A stretch of DNA of 11,578 bases. Source: Verrucomicrobiales bacterium. Its GTDB lineage: Bacteria > Verrucomicrobiota > Verrucomicrobiia > Limisphaerales > Palsa-1400. Positions 6,086 to 11,578 of this stretch are shown piece after piece. The stretch is taken from assembly GCA_028293405.1 (NCBI GenBank), contig JAQGOW010000471.1, forward strand, positions 1 through 11,578, given 5' to 3'. Within the stretch, counting starts at the first letter, position 1, and each line of letters opens with the position of its first letter. Under the pieces are notes generated by a model, which saw only the letters and a list, made by a program, of their open reading frames with translations, was not told the DNA's origin and did not search any database. Both the position numbers and the translations under genes were made by a program.

Positions 6086-7330
6086 TTAGTTGTCGGTCGT
6101 TGCAACGGGTTGCCGATGGACAAATGCGTCGTGGTCGCGTCGGCGAATGCCGTGCAGGCACGCCAGACCAATCAAGGACAGCATCAACATGACTGCAAGA
6201 ATGGCGTAGATGCTGAAATAATTCGACACGTCACCAGCACCGGTGCCGAGCATTTCGACCCAACGTCCAACGAACCAATGCGAGATGTTACCGAGCAAAC
6301 CGCCGATCGTGATAAACAGGCCAAACACGCGGCCACGCACAGAATCATGCACCGCTTCCATCAAAGCGGCTTCCACAATCGGGTAGCTGGCCATGAAGAA
6401 AAACCCGTATGCACCCAGCATCGGCGCGAGCCAATGCGAGTTGAGATGCGGAAAAATAAATACCGTGAACGCGGCGATAAACAAAACAACCGCCGTCAAA
6501 CGAATGCGACCACGATCGCTCCAACTGCCAAAAATCGGATTACTAATTAGCGATGCGAGATAGATACAGCTGAGCGCAATCCCAGTGTGCTTCGGATCCA
6601 TTCCATGAGCGCGTTGCAAAAAAAGCGACCCGAGGCTCGCCACGCCCATGCCCGCAAAATCGCGTAGACAGAAAAAGAACGCCGCACTGAGGAACAGAAC
6701 CCAAAGCATCGGTGTGGCAAAGAGTTTTTCTTTGGTTTTGTTGATGTCATCCTGAAACTCGCGTGTGGGATGATCGTGGGCCAGCCACATGAAAGCTGCG
6801 GCGGCAACGAGGCCGAGAATTCCCAATTCCAGAACGGGCGCACGCCAACCTGACATTCCCGCGCGCCATCCTGCGTAAAACGGAGCGATGAAGAATCCGA
6901 GGCTTGCGCCCATGCCAGCAGTGCCGAGCGCTTTACCGGTGGCTTCCGGATAGAGACGCGCGATCAGCGACGTCGCCGCCGGATGATAGAAACTTCCACC
7001 GAAACCGGCGAGCACGACCGCCAAAAGCGCCGTCGACATCGAATTCGCGTAGGCGAGCGTGATGAAGCCAAGCGCATTAATTATCAGCCCTATGGCTAGC
7101 AGTTTTTTGCGACTGAAACGATCGGCCAACATTCCCATCGGATAGCTTGGAACGAAATAGGCGAAGCCCATGACCGTCACAAGCAAAGTCGCCTGGGCGT
7201 CGCTGGTCAGATGGAGATCTTTGCGAATGAGCACGTAGAGCGGCAGCAACGCCACTTGATAAATGTGCGTGAACGCGTGCAATGCGGTGCAAAGCAGTAG
7301 CGTACGTTTTCTGTGCAAATGATCGCTCAT
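6086..7330 (-). CDS. Major facilitator superfamily transporter
   Basis: A 414-residue, strongly hydrophobic protein with about twelve predicted membrane segments in two halves, separated by a charged loop near residues 190-210 (AHDHPTREFQDDINKTKEKL). The first cytoplasmic loop has an MFS motif A variant, GMLADRFSRKK, and a comparable loop (GSWSDRGRIR) begins the second half. The overall look is of drug- or metabolite-exporting MFS proteins of the fosmidomycin-resistance type, but the substrate cannot be read. The gene starts 12 bases after the LuxE-like stop and ends five bases before the LuxC-like start, so translation of the three is probably coupled. Its position between the two fatty-acyl enzymes suggests it moves a precursor into or a product out of that pathway; this is inference from context only. 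Confidence 0.88.
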   Translation of the reverse strand: MSDHLHRKRTLLLCTALHAFTHIYQVALLPLYVLIRKDLHLTSDAQATLLVTVMGFAYFVPSYPMGMLADRFSRKKLLAIGLIINALGFITLAYANSMSTALLAVVLAGFGGSFYHPAATSLIARLYPEATGKALGTAGMGASLGFFIAPFYAGWRAGMSGWRAPVLELGILGLVAAAAFMWLAHDHPTREFQDDINKTKEKLFATPMLWVLFLSAAFFFCLRDFAGMGVASLGSLFLQRAHGMDPKHTGIALSCIYLASLISNPIFGSWSDRGRIRLTAVVLFIAAFTVFIFPHLNSHWLAPMLGAYGFFFMASYPIVEAALMEAVHDSVRGRVFGLFITIGGLLGNISHWFVGRWVEMLGTGAGDVSNYFSIYAILAVMLMLSLIGLACLHGIRRRDHDAFVHRQPVATTDN

Positions 7331-7342
7331 CGAATTTTCACG

Positions 7343-8419
7343 TTAACGCAAGGCCGTCTCCGTAGCCATCAGCGAACAACCTCGAGTTTCCGCCTCACTC
7401 GCTCGCCCGAGCAGTTCGAATCCATCGTCGCGTCGAATTGCGAGATCTTCGGTTTGAATCGCGAGCACGGAGTAGACGTTGGCTAAATCAAAGATGCGCA
7501 CCAAGCCGGTTTCGCCGTCGGCAACTTCCCTGCCCGTCTCCGGCGAAATAATCTGCGCGCGCGCCCACGGTGGAAAATGAAACACGCGATCTGAATTGTC
7601 GTACGCTTGCGAGCTGAGTTCGCTCATGCCGTATTCGGAAATGATCTGAGACGCACTCATTCCAAATCGATCCGCGATCATCGCGTGTAAATCCGTCTTC
7701 GGAACAACGCGACTGCGCCCTTTGTATCCACCCGTTTCCATGACGCGAGAACCGGGAGGTAAATTGAAACGGACATTTCGTTCCGCCATCGCATCAAGCA
7801 AGTGGACGAAGCCGAATGCCGTTCCCACGATTGCAACGGGTTCGCTCCGCTCATAATGCATTGCGACCAAAGCAAAGGTCATTTCAGCATCAACCAACCA
7901 CGAACGATCTCCAGCTATAGTCCCTGCAAAGACCATTTCGTGAGTCTTGCCGATGGTGCCGAACATGTGGACCAAGGAAGAGTTGGGGGCTGCTGATGGC
8001 GGTGGGGTCAATGAAATGAAACTCATTGCCTGCCCCTGCTCCACGAACTTTCCGGTAAACCATCGCATCAACGATGCTTCGTAAATCTGCAAAGATTCGG
8101 GGGAATGAAAATGTCGGCTTGGACGTTGTTCGGTCGTGCCGCTGGAATGGAACACGCGCGTGCGCTCTTGCGGAGCGAGGCTGGTCAGTTCGAAGTCTTT
8201 GAACGCCGTCGTTGGAACCGACGGAATCGCACTCCAATGTTCCGGAACGGAACCGCGCAGGACACGTTCACAAACCTTGCGATACGCGGGCACGTGCTCG
8301 ACGTGCAAATGGTATAACCCCAACGCAAGTTCGTTGAACGTGTCAGGATCGTTCTTCCCCGAAGCAATAAACGCCAGCAGTTGGCTTGCAAAGTCCCTAT
8401 ATGAATGGAATTGTTTCAT
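7343..8419 (-). CDS. LuxE-family acyl-protein synthetase
   Basis: The 358-residue product matches LuxE, the adenylate-forming enzyme that activates a fatty acid with ATP and passes the acyl group through a cysteine to LuxC. Seen are the AMP-binding loop VFHSSGTTEQRPS (89-101), METGGYKGR (227-235), the adenylation motif SEYGMSEL (261-268) and the C-terminal RGCSL. Cys348 lies ten residues from the end, the same place as the acylated Cys364 in the 373-residue Photobacterium LuxE. The ATG at 8419 is chosen because upstream in-frame residues are arginine-rich and unlike the family, while MKQFHSYRDF fits a normal start. No Shine-Dalgarno site is visible. It is the first gene of the LuxE-MFS-LuxC-queD set and follows the YceI gene by 67 bases. 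Substrates other than fatty acids are possible. Confidence 0.87.
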   Translation of the reverse strand: MKQFHSYRDFASQLLAFIASGKNDPDTFNELALGLYHLHVEHVPAYRKVCERVLRGSVPEHWSAIPSVPTTAFKDFELTSLAPQERTRVFHSSGTTEQRPSRHFHSPESLQIYEASLMRWFTGKFVEQGQAMSFISLTPPPSAAPNSSLVHMFGTIGKTHEMVFAGTIAGDRSWLVDAEMTFALVAMHYERSEPVAIVGTAFGFVHLLDAMAERNVRFNLPPGSRVMETGGYKGRSRVVPKTDLHAMIADRFGMSASQIISEYGMSELSSQAYDNSDRVFHFPPWARAQIISPETGREVADGETGLVRIFDLANVYSVLAIQTEDLAIRRDDGFELLGRASEAETRGCSLMATETALR

Positions 8420-8430
8420 GCGGTTTTTGG

Positions 8431-8470
8431 AACCGGAGGTCCGGTTTCGGCTGGTTTTCCGCCACAGCCG
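8431..8470. repeat. Two small inverted repeats between the YceI and LuxE-like genes
   Basis: AACCGGA (8431-8437) and TCCGGTT (8440-8446) form a tight 7-bp inverted repeat. Beside it CGGCTG (8448-8453) and CAGCCG (8465-8470) form a second with an 11-base loop. Both fall in the 67-base gap and the nearer one ends about 11 bases before the LuxE-like start. On the minus-strand transcript no U-run follows, so they do not look like a standard intrinsic terminator. They could be an operator or an RNA processing or attenuation element, or be chance in GC-rich DNA. Confidence 0.35.
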
Positions 8471-8487
8471 CGCTTCAAATTTTTGCG

Positions 8488-9150
8488 TTATTTCGACGCT
8501 GTCGTCGCAGTTTTTGCGATGTTCCAATCGAAAATGACCTTCACGTCGTCGCCGCATTTCATGAGGCCCAAGCCGAAGCTCGGGGCTGGCGGTTTGACGC
8601 CATAAGCGGTCATTTTGACAGGGGCTGATCCAGTAATTTTCAATTTGTCCTTTTCAACAACATCGATCGTCACCGGGAATGTAACTTTGTTCGTCACGCC
8701 CGCAATGGCGAGTTCACCGGCGGCGTCGAACTCGAACGGTTTGCCGGCGGCGTGCGGTTCTTTGAAGGTCAGTTCCGAGATGCGGCACTCGATTTTCTTG
8801 AAATCCGCTTCTTTCAATGCGTCCTGCATCAGTCCGTCCATCACCTGCGCCATGGCTTTCGCGTCGCTCTTCACTGAGCGCACCGGGACGATGACGAGCG
8901 ATTTGATGGCAAGCTTCTTGTCCTTGAGCCCTGGGATGGTGGCTTGTGCCGTGTCGAACTGGACAGCGGACTCAAACTCCACGAAACCGCCGATCAGCGT
9001 GCCTTCCATTTCCCAATCGTGCGCTGTCGAGGTGCCTTCGATGCGCACCTTGTTTCCCGCGGGCTGCGCCTGATAACGAATGCCATCGGCGGCTTGAACC
9101 GCGAGCGCGGAAATCAAGGCAAGAGTCGTGAAAATTAAGCGAGTTTTCAT
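8488..9150 (-). CDS. YceI-family secreted lipid-binding protein
   Basis: The 220-residue product begins with a clear signal peptide (MKTRLIFTTLALISALAVQA, cleavage expected after residue 20), so it is exported. The mature part has the YceI layout, an extended beta-barrel that binds isoprenoid or other long-chain lipids. The EGTSTAHDWEMEG segment lies near the N-terminus, the DAAGELAIAGVTNKVTFPVTI core in the middle, and MTAYGVKPPAPSFGLGLMKCGDDVKVIFDW at the C-terminus. The ATG at 9150 is preferred to in-frame codons further upstream because it directly begins the signal peptide; upstream residues overlap the end of the oxidoreductase gene. It follows that gene by 20 bases. Being next to fatty-acyl enzymes and a transporter, it may carry a lipid in the periplasm, but this is a guess from position. 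Confidence 0.85.
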   Translation of the reverse strand: MKTRLIFTTLALISALAVQAADGIRYQAQPAGNKVRIEGTSTAHDWEMEGTLIGGFVEFESAVQFDTAQATIPGLKDKKLAIKSLVIVPVRSVKSDAKAMAQVMDGLMQDALKEADFKKIECRISELTFKEPHAAGKPFEFDAAGELAIAGVTNKVTFPVTIDVVEKDKLKITGSAPVKMTAYGVKPPAPSFGLGLMKCGDDVKVIFDWNIAKTATTASK

Positions 9151-9170
9151 TTTGTTGGTTGGGTTGGAAA

Positions 9171-10577
9171 TTAAACTTCGAACCATTCGTTCTCAAACTT
9201 GATGCGAGTGTTCTTCATCACCGCTTCGTGCGTCTTCAGCGCGATCACCGTGGCGTCCAGTCCATCCTGCCAAGTGGCGGCAGGGTGATGTTTGAACGCA
9301 ATTTGTTTCGCCGTTTGCATCTGCTGCGCCATGGTCTTCTGATCGCTGTCACCGTAGAGCTGAATGTAATCGTCTACGGCCGCATTGATGGCGACGGCGT
9401 TGATGACAAAGTTCTCGAGGCAATAATGCAGCGCAGTATACGGATAGGCCGAATCTTCGGTCGCTTTGGTGCCTAGCGCTGTTTGCTTGGTCGCGTTGGC
9501 GACGAGCGCGACGCCGGTCTCTTTGTAAAATTGATCTTTGCGCGCGTAAACTTCCCAGCCGAGCAACGGCGCGTCGACTTCCTTGAACATCCACGCTTTG
9601 TTGTCGCGCAACATGATGGTCGCATCGACACCGTGATACAGTTCGTAGTCAGCGTCAAACCCACTGGCGAGCGTCGCGTCGTACATGAATCGGGCACCTT
9701 CGGGGTATTCCAAAATAGCCTGCATCGTGTCCGGAAGGTCGCGGCCATCGTTCCACAAAAGAATCGAGCCAAAGCCGTTGACTGCGGTCGGGCGGGCTTT
9801 CCAGAACCAGCTAACGGCGTCGAGTTGGTGAATACCGATTTCACCAGCGAGACCAGCACTGGTTTCGCTGTGCAAGCGCCAGTTGACGATCTTGTCGCGA
9901 TCGGGATTGGACGACGGACGTTGCCAGCTCTGTTTGTTGTGCCATTGCGCGCGCGCCATGACTTGCTTGCCAGCCGCGCCGGAGCGAACGAAGGGCAGCA
10001 AATATTGGCGTTGCGGATGCGAGCGTTCCTGCAACCCGCTTTGAAAATAACGAACGGAATCGCGAGCCGCGCGTGCGATTGCTTTTGCGTCCTCGACGGT
10101 GTGCGCAAGGGGCGCTTCGCAATAGACGTGTTTGCCGGCCTTCATCGCGGCGATGGCGATGTCTTTGTGCAAATACGTCGGGGTCGCGACGATGACCGCG
10201 TGGATATCCTTATTGGCGAGCAACTCATTATAGTCTTCGTACTGCTGCGCTTTGGGCGCGGCTTCCGAATTACGCGTGAGCGCACGCTTGTAGTTGTCGC
10301 AAATCGCGATGACGTGAGGCCCATTTTCTTCCTTTTGCTGCGGAAAGTGTTGGAGCGTGTCGAGGATGGCACGGCCTTGCACGCCCATGCCGATGATGCC
10401 GAAATTGAGACGCGGGAGGTCTGGAATTTTCGTCAACTCAGGTTCGGCGGGGGCAGCGGCCGGCTTCGCATCGTCGGCGCGAAGTTCGACACCACCCATC
10501 AAAGCCATCAAGGTCGCAACCGAAGTACCTTTTTTGAGGAAGTCGCGACGATTCAATTCAGATTCGTTCTTGTTCAT
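9171..10577 (-). CDS. Tat-exported Gfo/Idh/MocA-family oxidoreductase
   Basis: The 468-residue protein starts with a Tat signal (NRRDFLKKG, Arg10-Arg11, then a hydrophobic stretch to about residue 33), as in many exported members from Planctomycetota and Verrucomicrobiota. The Rossmann fold follows with GIIGMGVQGRA (60-70), AICDN (91-95) and VIVATPTYLHKD (128-139). The substrate-binding domain contains AGEIGIHQLDAVSWFWK (244-260), with His250 in the usual catalytic histidine/aspartate region. These enzymes oxidise or reduce sugars, cyclitols or glycosides with bound NAD(P). One departure is clear: the EKP motif that carries the catalytic lysine reads EAP here (Glu154-Ala155-Pro156, codon GCG). 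The enzyme may therefore use altered chemistry. It starts 34 bases after the ThuA-DUF1080 gene and ends 20 before the YceI gene, so it is probably in one transcript with both. The substrate is unknown. Confidence 0.9.
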   Translation of the reverse strand: MNKNESELNRRDFLKKGTSVATLMALMGGVELRADDAKPAAAPAEPELTKIPDLPRLNFGIIGMGVQGRAILDTLQHFPQQKEENGPHVIAICDNYKRALTRNSEAAPKAQQYEDYNELLANKDIHAVIVATPTYLHKDIAIAAMKAGKHVYCEAPLAHTVEDAKAIARAARDSVRYFQSGLQERSHPQRQYLLPFVRSGAAGKQVMARAQWHNKQSWQRPSSNPDRDKIVNWRLHSETSAGLAGEIGIHQLDAVSWFWKARPTAVNGFGSILLWNDGRDLPDTMQAILEYPEGARFMYDATLASGFDADYELYHGVDATIMLRDNKAWMFKEVDAPLLGWEVYARKDQFYKETGVALVANATKQTALGTKATEDSAYPYTALHYCLENFVINAVAINAAVDDYIQLYGDSDQKTMAQQMQTAKQIAFKHHPAATWQDGLDATVIALKTHEAVMKNTRIKFENEWFEV

Positions 10578-10611
10578 TACGAGTCAAGTATTAGACGTCC
10601 GGGGCAGCAGA

Positions 10612-11577
10612 CTAATTCAGGGAGGTGCTGAAAGCATCGCCGCCACCTTTTGACCTGGGAGATTTTAGTGCTTTCACCGGTTTCGCTGCTTTAAATTTCA
10701 CCGGTTTGGCGGCGGCTGAATGAGCGCCCTTGGCACCCTTTGCGGCTTTATAGGTGTAACTGCTTTCTCCGTTCATGATGCGGACATCGAACGGCGACAA
10801 ATCGCGAATGCGCATGTTCCGATACGCGACTGGACCGTGACCACCTTGCAAGATGAGCGGGCTCTTTTCAGCAGACGGAGAATCGGGAGCTTCGCTGCTG
10901 ACTTCAGAAAGTGGTTGTTTGTTGTAAATCGGATGCTTGTTCACGACGAGGCTGACTGTGTCGCCGATCAGCGTGATTTCAACATTCTGCCAAATTCCGG
11001 GAATCGCTGGCATGACCTTATCCAACACGTCATAACGTCCGCGCAACAGGATGCTGCTCGCGCCGTTGCCGGCCACCATATATTCATAGCGCAAAACAAA
11101 ATCGGTGTGCGGCTTCTCGGTGACAAGGTCGTTGATGGATTCGTTGGCGTGTTCGACCAACATGCCGTTTGCGACGTGCCATGGACTGTCTTTTTCGAGA
11201 TTACGAACGTTCCAGTTCGCGATATCCACGCCGGTGAACAACGGTTGATAACCGTCAATCTTTTCGCGTTGTGGCAATTTCAACGCCGCGCTTTGTGGGA
11301 TGGCGTCGCCCTGCTCTAAACCAAGCGCCCAACGAATTCCACCGAGAACGTGGTCTTGATAGGTAGCGCTTTCCCAAACGTCTTCGAAATGACCAAGCGA
11401 GGTGAAGAAGACTTTGCCGCGACCGTATTGTTTGCACCACGATATCGGATAATCACCGGGCGTGCCGTTGTTCGGATGTTTATCAAGCGTGAGCAATCCA
11501 TGGACTTGCTCGCGATGGAAATTCTTGAGCTGATAGATTTCGTCGAACACTTCGTAGGTCGCGCCGAGCCGGCGAGT
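10612..11577 (-). CDS. ThuA domain fused to DUF1080 (3-keto-disaccharide hydrolase), N-terminus outside window
   Basis: The frame is open to the right edge, so the 321 residues seen are the C-terminal part. The first ~95 are the end of a ThuA (trehalose-utilization-like) domain: TRRLGATYEVFDEIYQ, then PISWCKQYGRGKVFFTSLGH and GGIRWALG. From about 110 to 275 there is a DUF1080 concanavalin-like domain with YQPLFTGVDIANWN, WHVANGMLVEH, ILLRGRYDV, NVEITLIGDTVSLVVN and LQGGHGPVAYRNMRIRDL. DUF1080 members cleave 3-keto-glycosides, and partner Gfo/Idh/MocA oxidoreductases make such keto sugars, which fits the neighbour gene 34 bases downstream. The last ~45 residues are an unusual Ala/Lys/Pro/Gly-rich, probably disordered tail with a repeated AAKPVK. 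Any signal peptide would lie outside the window. Domain calls are firm; the exact sugar substrate is unknown. Confidence 0.87.
   Translation of the reverse strand, partial: TRRLGATYEVFDEIYQLKNFHREQVHGLLTLDKHPNNGTPGDYPISWCKQYGRGKVFFTSLGHFEDVWESATYQDHVLGGIRWALGLEQGDAIPQSAALKLPQREKIDGYQPLFTGVDIANWNVRNLEKDSPWHVANGMLVEHANESINDLVTEKPHTDFVLRYEYMVAGNGASSILLRGRYDVLDKVMPAIPGIWQNVEITLIGDTVSLVVNKHPIYNKQPLSEVSSEAPDSPSAEKSPLILQGGHGPVAYRNMRIRDLSPFDVRIMNGESSYTYKAAKGAKGAHSAAAKPVKFKAAKPVKALKSPRSKGGGDAFSTSLN
10672..10707 (-). repeat. 12-bp direct repeat in the lysine-rich tail of the ThuA-DUF1080 gene
   Basis: TTTCACCGGTTT occurs at 10672-10683 and again at 10696-10707, 24 bases apart, so the reading frame is kept and AAKPVK is encoded twice at an eight-residue interval. 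This points to a small in-frame duplication that built the basic C-terminal tail. Confidence 0.6.
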
Positions 11578-11578
11578 C

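Noticed and set aside
6032..6550. A 172-codon plus-strand frame across the LuxC/MFS junction
   Set aside because: It is antisense to two clear genes, of low-complexity polar composition, with no motif.
4743..8419. A bioluminescence (lux) operon
   Set aside because: LuxC- and LuxE-like genes are present, but luxA, luxB and luxD are absent and an MFS gene takes the middle position.
8431..8446. The inverted repeat as an intrinsic terminator after YceI
   Set aside because: The loop is only two bases and no T-run follows on the minus strand, so standard termination is not supported.
9483..10631. A 382-codon open frame on the plus strand, antisense to the Gfo/Idh/MocA gene
   Set aside because: It lies in exact codon register with the sense gene, where antisense stops need sense TTA, CTA or TCA codons, which are rare here. 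Its product has no recognisable domain, and the sense frame is a clear conserved enzyme.
10720..11319. A 199-codon open frame on the plus strand, antisense to the ThuA-DUF1080 gene
   Set aside because: It is a shadow of a well-supported domain protein, with no family motif of its own.

Overview
The window looks like a chromosomal segment of a Gram-negative bacterium of the Planctomycetota-Verrucomicrobiota-Chlamydiota group, most likely Verrucomicrobiota. This rests on three things: a ThuA domain fused to a DUF1080 (3-keto-disaccharide hydrolase) domain next to a Tat-exported Gfo/Idh/MocA oxidoreductase, a moderately GC-rich composition, and weak or absent Shine-Dalgarno sites before most genes. 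The assignment is inference from gene types; no rRNA or other phylogenetic marker is present.

Layout. The plus strand (1-2871) holds the 3' part of a glycogen-debranching enzyme gene, a two-gene toxin-antitoxin module (RelB/DinJ-like antitoxin, MazF/PemK-like toxin), and a tRNA nucleotidyltransferase/poly(A) polymerase-type gene (cca) that starts 10 bases after the toxin stop. Next, on the minus strand, is a broken GNAT acetyltransferase gene (about 2844-3290). Its frame is intact apart from a missing start codon and one in-frame TAA. A 9-bp-arm inverted repeat (3356-3378) lies between it and a divergent WYL-type transcriptional regulator (3394-4386, plus strand). The regulator's stop codon overlaps that of a convergent queD.

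From 4383 to the right edge everything is on the minus strand. In transcription order it is: ThuA-DUF1080 fusion (5' end outside the window), Gfo/Idh/MocA oxidoreductase, YceI-family secreted protein, LuxE-like acyl-protein synthetase, MFS transporter, LuxC-like acyl-CoA reductase, queD. The gaps are 34, 20, 67, 12, 5 and 6 bases. This may be one long transcript, or two units separated in the 67-base YceI-LuxE gap, which carries two inverted repeats.

How the genes may work together. The ThuA-DUF1080/Gfo pair resembles extracytoplasmic sugar or cyclitol oxidation and cleavage sets. The LuxE-MFS-LuxC core has the two activities that turn a fatty acid into an aldehyde in luminous bacteria (acyl activation/transfer, then NADPH reduction), but there is no luciferase. 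A transporter is inserted between them and a queuosine-pathway gene is attached downstream. This orphan fatty-acid-reductase cassette is the most likely place for an undescribed function. The decayed acetyltransferase and the mixed-family toxin-antitoxin pair are the other points of interest. No tRNA, rRNA, CRISPR array, insertion sequence or phage gene was seen. The only stretch over 300 bases without an intact gene is 2872-3393, which holds the broken GNAT gene and the putative operator.
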